DNA of 62,550 nucleotides. It comes from Actinomycetes bacterium. Its GTDB lineage: Bacteria; Actinomycetota; Acidimicrobiia; Acidimicrobiales; JAAEMS01. Location: positions 1 through 62,550 of the forward strand of contig JAAEMS010000042.1 in the NCBI GenBank assembly GCA_024225275.1. The letters are read 5' to 3'. The position numbers and the translations under genes are program-made. Positions within the stretch are counted from its first letter, which is position 1. Each line of letters begins with the position of its first letter. The notes beneath the pieces were generated by a model, which was given only the letters and a program-made list of their open reading frames with translations, ran no database searches and was not told the DNA's origin. Positions 34,186 through 42,028 of this stretch are shown in pieces.

Positions 34186-34302
34186 GTGGTTCGGGAGTTC
34201 CGTCTCCTGGCCGACGAGGCAGCGGCCGGGGGACGTATCGAGGAATCCGACGCCGAGTTGATCGAGAAGTCACTCGATCTCGGCGACATGCGGGTCAGGT
34301 GA
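34186..34302 (+). pseudogene. HlyC/CorC-type (CNNM) fragment
   Basis: A 38-residue stretch reads VVREFRLLADEAAAGGRIEE, then SDAELIEKSLDLGDMRVR and stops. This is the short linker that joins the membrane and CBS domains in CorC/HlyC-type proteins (EL..L.DEA...G.IE..E.ELI...L.LGD..VR). Neither the membrane domain before nor the CBS and CorC domains after it are present. The stop codon overlaps the end of the ABC-2 permease gene. It is best seen as a remnant; a chance similarity is less likely given its length. Confidence 0.5.
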
Positions 34303-35941
34303 GGTCGCGACGGTCGAACAGCACTACCGCCAGGGTCAGCAGAACCGCCGCGACCAATGCCAACACCGCGGCGTGGCCCAGATGGAGACCGTTCACCAGC
34401 GGGTTGCTCTCGAGGTAGTAGTAGAAGGGTGAGAGCCGGGCGTACCCGGCGACCGAGTCGTTCAGAGGCAGGAACGAGTTCATCAGGTAGAAACCCAGGC
34501 CCAGCCCGACCGCACCGAACGTGGCCGCCTTGACCTCACCAGTGGCCGCGCCGATGGCCAGGGCCGCGAATCCGAACACCACCCCCAGCAGGGTGAGGTG
34601 CACACACGCCGCCCCTACGGCCCAGGCGTCGAGCTCGAGCCCTCCCATGGTTGCACCCAGCATGGTGCCGGCGAAGGTCGCGACCGCCAGCGCCGCAGCG
34701 TTGGCCACCAGTGCCACCGATTTGGCGAGCACGACCCGTCGCCGGCTGACGGGGTTGGCCAGCAGCAACCCCATGGTGTGGCGGGCCTCCTCGCCGGCCA
34801 GGGCCCGGGTACCCATGATCACGGTCAGGGCGATGATGGCGATGGGTGCCGTGAGGCTGAACAGCTCGGCCTGGAAATAGCCCTCGGCCGTACTGATGTC
34901 GACCCCGCCCACCATGGCCAGGAGGGCCTCGGGGAACTGGTCGCTCAGCTCCTTCAGCTCGTCGTCCATCAGGTTGTAGATGGGACCGACCAGGGCACCG
35001 GTGGCCACCATGATCAGGCCGGTGATGGTGAGGACCCCCTGGTGTTCGGAGGCGGTCTTGACCCAGATCCGCGACACCCGGGTGGATCCCGCCAGCCGTT
35101 CGATGATCCGCTGGGTGAGGGGCTGGCTACGGAGACGGTCGAGCAGGGTGACGCCGGTGCTGTGCTCGCGGAGGTCGCGCCGATTGACCCCGGCCAGCGC
35201 CCCCAGGCCGAAGACCAGCGCGGCACCCAACAGGATGGCCAGATTGCTCCACTGGGCACCATTGTTCACCGGCTGTCCGGAGTCGTAGTAGTGCCAGGGC
35301 AGTAGACGGGCCCCGTCCTCCCAGCCCTCGATCACCCGGAGGAGCCCCGAGCCGATGTAGGAGACGATCATCACCGCCGAACTGACCCCTGAGGCCATCC
35401 CACTGCTTCCGGTCCAGGCCCCCACCAGGAGGGCGAGGAATCCGTAGAACAGGGCGTTGGCGTAGAGGTGGGCCACCAGGGCACTGATATGGACGGCGTC
35501 GGTGTCCACCCCCAGCAGCCGGGGCACGACGAGGGCGGCGACCCAAAGGATGGCTGCCCCCAACCCGGTGATGGTGACGATCGCCGCACCCTTTGCCACT
35601 GCTACGCCCGTGCGGCTGATGGGGTTGGCCAGGAGCAGGCCGATGGTTCCGTTTCGTTCCTCACCGGCGATCGCCCGCGAGCCCATGGCGATGCTCAGGC
35701 CGGCCAGGGTCAGGGCCCCGATGGTGCCGTAGATGGCTCCGTAGGCCAGACCGCCGACGTCGGTGTCGGCGGAGATGCCCATCAGCTCGAGGATGGGCTC
35801 GGGCAGGTCGGTGTAGATCGACACGTCGATGTCGCGGTACACGGCCATGCCGGCCAGCAGGTACAGGGCCAGGGCGACAGCCCCGATCGTCATCCCGAGC
35901 CACCGGTCCCGCAGGGCTTTGGTGAAGACGTTGGTCAGCAT
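34295..35941 (-). CDS. Large ABC-2 permease with internal duplication
   Basis: A 548-residue permease with about twelve helices. The two halves are homologous: GEERNGTIGLLLANPISR in the first matches GEEARHTMGLLLANPVSR in the second, each followed by a similar helix series. It is thus a fused pair of six-helix ABC-2 subunits and probably works as one chain with two ATPases. Its start overlaps the ATPase stop by one base. Cargo unknown; tandem-fused permeases of this type are often exporters of lipids or peptides in actinobacteria. Confidence 0.85.
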   Translation of the reverse strand: MLTNVFTKALRDRWLGMTIGAVALALYLLAGMAVYRDIDVSIYTDLPEPILELMGISADTDVGGLAYGAIYGTIGALTLAGLSIAMGSRAIAGEERNGTIGLLLANPISRTGVAVAKGAAIVTITGLGAAILWVAALVVPRLLGVDTDAVHISALVAHLYANALFYGFLALLVGAWTGSSGMASGVSSAVMIVSYIGSGLLRVIEGWEDGARLLPWHYYDSGQPVNNGAQWSNLAILLGAALVFGLGALAGVNRRDLREHSTGVTLLDRLRSQPLTQRIIERLAGSTRVSRIWVKTASEHQGVLTITGLIMVATGALVGPIYNLMDDELKELSDQFPEALLAMVGGVDISTAEGYFQAELFSLTAPIAIIALTVIMGTRALAGEEARHTMGLLLANPVSRRRVVLAKSVALVANAAALAVATFAGTMLGATMGGLELDAWAVGAACVHLTLLGVVFGFAALAIGAATGEVKAATFGAVGLGLGFYLMNSFLPLNDSVAGYARLSPFYYYLESNPLVNGLHLGHAAVLALVAAVLLTLAVVLFDRRDLT

Positions 35942-36879
35942 CAGCCGGGATCGGGCTCGTGGGTGTCGCGGTAGTAGGTGAGGAAGATCTCCTCGAGATC
36001 GGCGTCGTGGGTCAAGATGTCGACCAGGTGGTGGCCGTCGGTGGCGGCCGCCAGCAGAGCTTCCATGGGGCCGTCGAACGACACCGTGACCTGGTGGTGG
36101 TTCATGATCTCGAGGTCGCGTACGCCGGGGACATCAGCGAACACCGAAGGGTCGACGGCCCGCTCGAAGCTGAGCTCGATACGGCGGATGGCCTTCGCTC
36201 GGAGGCTGGCCACCTCCTCTACTGCGATCAGCCGACCTTGGCGGATGATGCCAACCCGGTCGGCCACCCGCTGGACCTCGGACAGGGTGTGGCTCGACAG
36301 GAACACCGTCCGTCCCTCGGCCGCCACCTCACGCATCATGGCCTGGTATTCGCGCTGCATCAGGGGATCCAGCCCGGTACTGGGCTCGTCCATGATGAGT
36401 ACCTCGGGTCGGCTCATGAACGCCTGGATGAGACCCACCTTCTGGCGGTTGCCGGTGGAGAGGTCGCCCACCTTCTTCGACAGATCGGCGTCGAGCCGGT
36501 CGGCCAGCGATTCGACATAGGCCCAGTCGACCCCACCCCGCAGGTTGGCGAAGTAGGAGAGGGTGTCGTGTCCGGTCAGGTTCGGGTACAACGCCAGGTC
36601 ACCCGGCACATAGCCGACATGGCGGCGGATCTCGACGGCCTGCTGGTGGGTGTCCATCCCCAGGATCGAGGCCCGGCCCCGGGTGGGACGGATCTCGTCG
36701 AGCATGGTGCGGATCATGGTCGTCTTCCCCGACCCATTGGGGCCGAGGAAACCGAAGACTTCGCCCTGGCGGACCTCGAGATCGAGATCGTGGAGGGCGC
36801 GGACGTCGCCATAGTGCTTCGTCAGCCCCTCGGTCTGGATGGCGGCCGGGGTTGACGGAGGGGTGTTGGGCACAGTCAT
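35941..36879 (-). CDS. ABC transporter ATPase for the fused permease
   Basis: A 312-residue ATPase with Walker A (GPNGSGKTT), signature (LSTGNRQKVGLIQ, STGN instead of SGG), Walker B (VLIMDEPSTGLDP) and switch His (SSHTLSEVQ). The signature LSTGNRQK is the usual one in YhaQ/NatA-like exporters. A C-terminal domain of about 80 residues follows. The permease follows at once in the same operon. A TAGGGT lies twelve bases before the ATG and may be its -10, giving a short leader. The upstream gap is shared with the divergent dehalogenase gene. Confidence 0.88.
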   Translation of the reverse strand: MTVPNTPPSTPAAIQTEGLTKHYGDVRALHDLDLEVRQGEVFGFLGPNGSGKTTMIRTMLDEIRPTRGRASILGMDTHQQAVEIRRHVGYVPGDLALYPNLTGHDTLSYFANLRGGVDWAYVESLADRLDADLSKKVGDLSTGNRQKVGLIQAFMSRPEVLIMDEPSTGLDPLMQREYQAMMREVAAEGRTVFLSSHTLSEVQRVADRVGIIRQGRLIAVEEVASLRAKAIRRIELSFERAVDPSVFADVPGVRDLEIMNHHQVTVSFDGPMEALLAAATDGHHLVDILTHDADLEEIFLTYYRDTHEPDPG

Positions 36880-36989
36880 GGAGCTGACGCGACCCTATTC
36901 CGCTTTCGGCCCCTCTTCTAGGGGTGGCCGAGGGGCACGGCAGCGTAGGTCCGGTGTGCGTGCGAACATCTGGACGGAGGGATGCTTGC

Positions 36990-39089
36990 ATGAAGCTGTT
37001 CTCACACCGGAAGCGACCCGTTCACCTGGGTCCATACCCGCTCGAGCGCCTCCCGCGCCTGGCCGATCCGGCGGCATCGCCTCCCGGCCGGTCGGCGAGC
37101 TTGCCGCCTCGACCCTCCGAGTCGGCCGGCGAGGGTCCACTGGGGGCCGGCCACGCCTACAAGCTGTACGCCGACCTGTTCGATGCCCAGGTTCATGGCG
37201 ATCTCGCCCCCCGGGCTCCGGTGCCCGAGGAACGGGCCGATCGGTCCCACAACCTCAAGGCCGGGCTGTACTTCCTCGACGCTGACATGGTCGGTTGCGG
37301 GCTCATCCCCGATGACGCCTGGAGTGCAGGTCAGCACCCGGACCACCGGTACGCGGTCGTCACCCTGGCCTCCTTCACTCGGGAGGTCACCGGTGACCAG
37401 CCGGGCGACGCCTGGATTGACGGCACCCGCCAGACCAACGCCGATCTCCGAGCCGGTGAGTTGGCCGTGATCACCGCCTCCTACATCCGCAACCTGGGGT
37501 TCGACGCCAAGGCTCACACCCCCTCCCTGTCCGATCTCGACATCGACCGGGTGGCCCTCCAGGCCGGCCTGGTCGAGATCGACGGTGGCGAACTGCGGGC
37601 CCCCTACCTGGCCGGCGGATTCGGCCTGTCGGTTGTCAGCACCGAGCTCGAGCTCGAACCCGACGCGCCGCTGGCCCGCCGGGGTCCGGCCGCGGCCCTC
37701 CGGTCGACGCGGGGACCGGCCTGGTGGTTCGGGTGGGGCGGTACCCGGGCGGGGTTGGGTCGCCTCAACGGCGACCACCGGCCCCTTCACATGGGGCGCT
37801 ACCCCATGGAGCGCGTCAAGCGGGTCGACGAACCCACCACCCTCATCATCGAGGATGAGGTACCCCGGGTGCCGGTCCGGGCGGGCGGGTTCCCCCGGGC
37901 CGCCCACGGGGACCTCGGGCCCAAGTTCCAGGGCGACGTGAAGGTCTTCGCGTTCAAGACCCCGCAGGCCCAGAGCTATGTGCAACAGATCGGATCCATG
38001 GTCCAGCACCAGGACGGTGAGGTGGCCACCGAGGTCGACCCCAGCACCTCCGACCCGGGCCGCAACGCCGACGACCTGAAGGCCCTCTCGTATCACCTGG
38101 GGGGCGACATGGTCGGCGTGTGCCGGGTGCCCACCCACGCCTGGTACTCGCACAAGGGGAACGGCACTCCCATCGAGACGTACCACCAGAACGCGATCGT
38201 GATCCTGCTCGACCAGGGGTACGAGACCATGGAGGGGGCCAGCGGCGACGACTGGGTCAGCGGCGCCCAATCGATGCGGGCCTACATGCGTGGTGCCCAG
38301 ATCGCCGGCATCCTCGCCGAGCACATCCGCTCCCTGGGCTACGGGGCCCGCAGCCAGACCAACCGCGACTCAGACGTCCTCCACATCCCCCTGGTCCTGC
38401 ACGCCGGTTTGGGGGAGCTGAGTCGGATCGGAGAGCTTGTACTGAACCCGTTCGTGGGCCCCCGATTCAAGTCCGTGGTGGTCACCACCGACATGCCCCT
38501 CACCCCCGATCGCCATGTCGACTTCGGCCTCCAGGACTTCTGCTCGAAGTGCACCAAGTGCGCCCGCGAGTGCCCGTGCGGGGCCATCGCGTTCGGCGAC
38601 AAGATCATGTTCAACGGTGCCGAGATGTGGAAACCCGACGTCGAGAAGTGCACCAAATACCGGCTCGGCAATCTCAAAGGGGCGGCCTGCGGTAGGTGCA
38701 TGAAGACCTGCCCGTACAACACCGAAGGGGTACTGGCCGAGCGGGCCTTCCTGTGGTCGGCGATCAAGGTGCCGTTCACCCGCCGATGGATCACCCATCT
38801 CGACGACAAGGTCGGCAATGGTTCCATCAACACGATCAAGAAGTGGTGGTGGGATCTCGAGTGGAAGGACGGCCAGACCATCGAGCCGGCCCGGGGAACC
38901 AACGCCCGCGACCTCGACCTCAACGGCGGCCGCATCGCCGACAAGCAGAAGATCGCCCTGTATCCGGCCGATGTCCTGCCCCCGGGTGACAACCAGATGG
39001 TGCCGGTGAAGCTGGACCGCAAGCAGGCGGTGGAGACCGGAGCCAAGGCGGAGTCTCCCGATGCCGCTCGCCGCCGGGTGGGCCGCTGA
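36990..39089 (+). CDS. Two-domain, aerobic-type reductive dehalogenase-like protein (cobalamin/Fe-S)
   Basis: A 699-residue protein with no Tat or Sec signal, so cytoplasmic. Its two halves are related: RPVHLGPYPLERL and LDADMVGCGLIPDDAW in the first, RPLHMGRYPMERV and LGGDMVGVCRVPTHAW in the second. After the second come two 4Fe-4S motifs (Cys518, 521, 524, 528 and Cys554, 567, 570, 574). This is the plan of the soluble, oxygen-tolerant dehalogenases such as Nitratireductor NpRdhA, where the first half is a degenerate cobalamin fold. Those remove bromine from phenols. No membrane-anchor gene rdhB and no ferredoxin gene lies nearby. The ATG at 36990 has GGAGGG eight bases upstream. Confidence 0.8.
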   Translation: MKLFSHRKRPVHLGPYPLERLPRLADPAASPPGRSASLPPRPSESAGEGPLGAGHAYKLYADLFDAQVHGDLAPRAPVPEERADRSHNLKAGLYFLDADMVGCGLIPDDAWSAGQHPDHRYAVVTLASFTREVTGDQPGDAWIDGTRQTNADLRAGELAVITASYIRNLGFDAKAHTPSLSDLDIDRVALQAGLVEIDGGELRAPYLAGGFGLSVVSTELELEPDAPLARRGPAAALRSTRGPAWWFGWGGTRAGLGRLNGDHRPLHMGRYPMERVKRVDEPTTLIIEDEVPRVPVRAGGFPRAAHGDLGPKFQGDVKVFAFKTPQAQSYVQQIGSMVQHQDGEVATEVDPSTSDPGRNADDLKALSYHLGGDMVGVCRVPTHAWYSHKGNGTPIETYHQNAIVILLDQGYETMEGASGDDWVSGAQSMRAYMRGAQIAGILAEHIRSLGYGARSQTNRDSDVLHIPLVLHAGLGELSRIGELVLNPFVGPRFKSVVVTTDMPLTPDRHVDFGLQDFCSKCTKCARECPCGAIAFGDKIMFNGAEMWKPDVEKCTKYRLGNLKGAACGRCMKTCPYNTEGVLAERAFLWSAIKVPFTRRWITHLDDKVGNGSINTIKKWWWDLEWKDGQTIEPARGTNARDLDLNGGRIADKQKIALYPADVLPPGDNQMVPVKLDRKQAVETGAKAESPDAARRRVGR

Positions 39090-39109
39090 CCGGCCGCGAC
39101 CCCCCGGTC

Positions 39110-39138
39110 TTGCAAATGAGAATCACTCCCAATAACGT
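39110..39138 (+). promoter_or_regulatory. Promoter with Zur/Fur-like box upstream of metal uptake genes
   Basis: TTGCAA (39110-39115) and TAACGT (39133-39138) are 17 bases apart and the GTG of the binding protein starts eight bases after the -10. Between them TGAGAATCACTCCCA (39117-39131) resembles a Fur-family palindrome; five of seven pairs fit. A repressor bound there would block RNA polymerase when metal is plentiful. Confidence 0.5.
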
Positions 39139-39146
39139 CGATTCTC

Positions 39147-40052
39147 GTGCTGTTCCCCTCCTACCGGCGTTTCGTTGCCGCCCTGATGGCCCTGGGGCTG
39201 GCAGCAACCGCTTGTAGCTCCGGTTCGGACAACACAACCGGTGCCGGATCCCCCGTGGTGGTGGTGACCACCAGCATCTGGGCCGACATCGTCCGCAACA
39301 TCACCTGCGACGGACTCGTCGAGGTCGAGACCCTGCTTCCGGCCGGCGCCGATCCTCACGGATTCGAGCCCTCACTATCCGACCGCAGCCATCTCGAGTC
39401 GGCGGCCCTGGTGGTGGCCAACGGTCTGGGCCTCGAGGCGGCCCTCTCCGATCTCATCGAGGTGACCGAGGATCGCGGCACCACGGTTGTCCGGGTTGGC
39501 GAACTGGTCGCCCCAGGGGCCGATCCCAATCCTCACGTGTGGTTCGACCCCGTCCGGGTGGCGGATGTTCTGCCCGAGACGGCCTCGGTGATCGCAGAGG
39601 CCACTGAGCTCGACTACGCCGACCTCGAATCCTGTGTGGTGTCGTACGTCGCCGAGCTGACCGCCCTCGACGCCGATATCACCGACCTGCTCGCCACCGT
39701 CCCCGCACCGGGCCGTCTCCTGGTCAGCAACCACGACTCCCTGCCCTGGTTCGCCAACCGGTACGGCTTCGAAGTCGCGGGTTCGGTCATCCACGCGGAT
39801 ACCACGCTGGCCCAGGCCGACCCGGCCCAGCTGGCCGCGCTCGCCGACCGGATGCAGGCCGACGCCATCCCGGCCATCTTCACCGAAGAGGGTGAGGCTG
39901 CCCCCGATGCCCAGGCCCTGGCTGACCGGGTGGGCGACATCGTGGTCGTTGCCCTGTACACCGAGGCCCTGGGCCCGGCCGGGAGCGGAGCCGACACCTA
40001 CATCGGCTTGCTGCGCACCAACGCCGGGCGCATCGCCGACGCCCTCACCTAG
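39147..40052 (+). CDS. ZnuA-like Zn/Mn ABC transporter substrate-binding lipoprotein
   Basis: A 301-residue lipoprotein (lipobox LAATAC, Cys23) of the cluster 9 metal-binding family. The metal ligands are in LPAGADPHGFEPS, NPHVWFDP and VSNHDSLPWF (three His) with an acidic residue in IFTEEGEA. The family imports zinc or manganese. The long His-rich loop of many ZnuA proteins is absent, so the metal is left open. The GTG start is close behind the -10 and no ribosome binding site is seen, so the message is likely leaderless. The permease follows after 12 bases. Confidence 0.85.
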   Translation: MLFPSYRRFVAALMALGLAATACSSGSDNTTGAGSPVVVVTTSIWADIVRNITCDGLVEVETLLPAGADPHGFEPSLSDRSHLESAALVVANGLGLEAALSDLIEVTEDRGTTVVRVGELVAPGADPNPHVWFDPVRVADVLPETASVIAEATELDYADLESCVVSYVAELTALDADITDLLATVPAPGRLLVSNHDSLPWFANRYGFEVAGSVIHADTTLAQADPAQLAALADRMQADAIPAIFTEEGEAAPDAQALADRVGDIVVVALYTEALGPAGSGADTYIGLLRTNAGRIADALT

Positions 40053-40064
40053 AGTCCGCCTCCC

Positions 40065-40937
40065 GTGGAGTTCCTGACCAACCCCATCGACTGGTGGATC
40101 GAGCCGTTCACCGATCATCAGTTCATGCGCAACGCCCTGGCTGCTGGGATCCTGGTGGTTGTGGCCACCTCGGTCGTGGGTACCTGGGTCGTGTTGCGAG
40201 GGATGAGCTTCCTGGGCGATGCCCTGGCCCACGGGGTCCTGCCGGGCGTGGCCATCGCGTTCCTGGTCGGCATCGATCTCACCGTCGGCGCTCTGGCGGC
40301 TGCTCTCGCCATGGTCGGGGGCATCCATCTGATCCGCACCCACTCGACCCTGCCCGAGGACACCTCGATCGGGATCCTGTTCGTGGGCTTCCTCGCCCTG
40401 GCCGTGGTGATCCTGTCGCGCTCGGAGTCCTACATCGGTGACCTGAACAGCTTCCTGTTCGGCTCCATCACCGCGGTCGACAATGGTGACCTCTTCCGCC
40501 AGGCGGTGGCCGCGGTGATCTCGGTGGTCGGGGTGGTCGTCTTCTACCGGGCCTTCCTGGTCATGACGTTCGACGAGACCCTGGCCCGGGTCATGGGTCT
40601 ACGCCCCCGCCTGGCCCACGCGGCGCTCCTGGTGTTGCTGGCGGTCGCCATCGTTGCCTCGTTCGAGACGGTGGGGAACCTGCTGGTCTTCGCCTTTCTG
40701 GTGGCCCCACCGGCCTCCGCCTCGTTGCTCGTACGGAGGGTGCCACTCATCATGGGCGTCGCTGTGGTTCTGGGCATCGTCTCGGTCACGGTGGGGCTGC
40801 TGATCAGCTGGCACCATGAGACCGCTCCGGGGGCCACCATGGCTCTCGCGGCCATCGTCATCTTCCTCGTGGTGTTGACGGGGCAGGCGCTGGGGCAGCT
40901 GGTCGGCCACCACAAGGTGAGGGCGGTGCCGTCATGA
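40065..40937 (+). CDS. ZnuB-like Zn/Mn ABC permease
   Basis: A 290-residue ABC-3 family permease with eight or nine helices: FMRNALAAGILVVVATSVVGTWVVLRGMSFLGDALAHGVLPGVAIAF in pattern, GILFVGFLALAVVIL, and the coupling region FDETLARVMGLRP. It lies directly after the binding protein. The ATPase that should stand between or next to them is absent here, which is unusual for a metal uptake operon. Its stop overlaps the start of the kinase-like gene (ATGA). Confidence 0.87.
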   Translation: MEFLTNPIDWWIEPFTDHQFMRNALAAGILVVVATSVVGTWVVLRGMSFLGDALAHGVLPGVAIAFLVGIDLTVGALAAALAMVGGIHLIRTHSTLPEDTSIGILFVGFLALAVVILSRSESYIGDLNSFLFGSITAVDNGDLFRQAVAAVISVVGVVVFYRAFLVMTFDETLARVMGLRPRLAHAALLVLLAVAIVASFETVGNLLVFAFLVAPPASASLLVRRVPLIMGVAVVLGIVSVTVGLLISWHHETAPGATMALAAIVIFLVVLTGQALGQLVGHHKVRAVPS

Positions 40938-41974
40938 CTGAGGAAGCGAGTATGAACGCCGAGGTGTTCGAAAGGTGCCGTGCCGCGCTCCCCGGCTGGC
41001 GCGACCTCACGCCCGACCAGTTCGAGTTCGACAACCCCAAGGGGTTCTCGTCGTTCACCATGGGGGTGCGCTCGAAGGTTCCTGCTGATCCGCCGGCCGT
41101 TCTCTACCGCCATCTCGATGGCAAGGAGAACGCCATCCTCGATTTCGCCACCGAGCGCGACACCTTCCTACTGCTCGGTCGCAACGAGATCGCGGCCCCC
41201 TGTCTTCACTACGACGACATCTGCCGGATCGAGGAGTTCTACCGGGGCCGCACCCTCACCGCGGCCGACGTCTTCGACCCCGAGATCCAGCGGGGGATCG
41301 CCAATGAGCTCCATCGGTTCCACCAGCTCGAACCCGATGGCCTTCCCCCCTCGACCTTCTTCGAGCTGGTCCACGGTCAGTGGGGCGAGATGGCCCGCCA
41401 CGTGCTCGGTGATGGCCGCACCGCCTTCCCGGCCTCCGAACGGGCCCTGTGCGACGACCTCGCCGCCATCCATCACCCCGAGACGCTCGAGAAGGTCCTG
41501 GGTTGCCTTCCCGACGGGCCCCCGGTCTTCTGCCACAACGACACCTACCACGGCAACGTATTCCTGCTCGATGACGGCACGGTCAAGCTTCTCGACTTCG
41601 AGTTCTCGTGCCTGAACCACGCCGCCTTCGACTTCGCCAACCTCTTCGCCGAGACGGTCATGGAGCACGGCTTCGCCGATCCACCTCACTTCCGCATCGC
41701 CGAGCCCCGGTTCGCCGACACCGATCTCGCGGCCTTTATCGGCTTCTACCTCGACAACGAAGAGCTCGGATCCGAGGCCCACCGGGCGGCTGAGCAGACC
41801 CGCCTGGTGGCCGAGACCCGACGCGCCATCATGGCCTCCGACTTCATGTACGCCATGGCCGCCCTGCCCCTCGCCCTCCAACCCATCCAGAAGATCCGGT
41901 TCATTCCCTACGCCCACCAGCGCTTCCACAAGTTCCTGCGGAGCTGGGACGCGGAGTTCGGCTCTCTCAGCTGA
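40934..41974 (+). CDS. Choline/ethanolamine kinase-like phosphotransferase
   Basis: A 346-residue cytosolic kinase-fold protein. The catalytic loop CHNDTYHGNVFL (Asp in HND) and the metal motif LLDFEFSCLNHAAFDFANLFAE are those of choline/ethanolamine kinases; a Brenner-type ERDTFLLL and FYRGRTL loop complete the pattern. Such enzymes phosphorylate choline or ethanolamine with ATP for lipid head groups. It is translationally coupled to the metal permease by a four-base overlap. Substrate cannot be fixed from sequence, since aminoglycoside-type kinases share the fold. Confidence 0.82.
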   Translation: MTEEASMNAEVFERCRAALPGWRDLTPDQFEFDNPKGFSSFTMGVRSKVPADPPAVLYRHLDGKENAILDFATERDTFLLLGRNEIAAPCLHYDDICRIEEFYRGRTLTAADVFDPEIQRGIANELHRFHQLEPDGLPPSTFFELVHGQWGEMARHVLGDGRTAFPASERALCDDLAAIHHPETLEKVLGCLPDGPPVFCHNDTYHGNVFLLDDGTVKLLDFEFSCLNHAAFDFANLFAETVMEHGFADPPHFRIAEPRFADTDLAAFIGFYLDNEELGSEAHRAAEQTRLVAETRRAIMASDFMYAMAALPLALQPIQKIRFIPYAHQRFHKFLRSWDAEFGSLS

Positions 41975-42015
41975 TGTGAGGACGTCGCGTTGCATCGCGG
42001 CGCGCGGGTGAGCAC

Positions 42016-42021
42016 TAGCCT
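42016..42021 (+). promoter_or_regulatory. -10 box (TAGCCT) for class V aminotransferase
   Basis: TAGCCT lies exactly seven bases before the GTG at 42029 and favours it over earlier in-frame TTG and GTG codons. Confidence 0.55.
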
Positions 42022-42028
42022 GGCGTTC

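Noticed and set aside
27904..36879. One of the two ABC ATPases in the window as the missing ATPase of the metal transporter
   Set aside because: Both overlap their own ABC-2 permease genes and carry exporter-type C-terminal domains, unlike ATPases of metal importers.
36990..39089. Epoxyqueuosine reductase (QueG) as identity of the cobalamin/Fe-S protein
   Set aside because: QueG is about 380 residues with a single cobalamin domain; this protein is 699 residues with an internal duplication.
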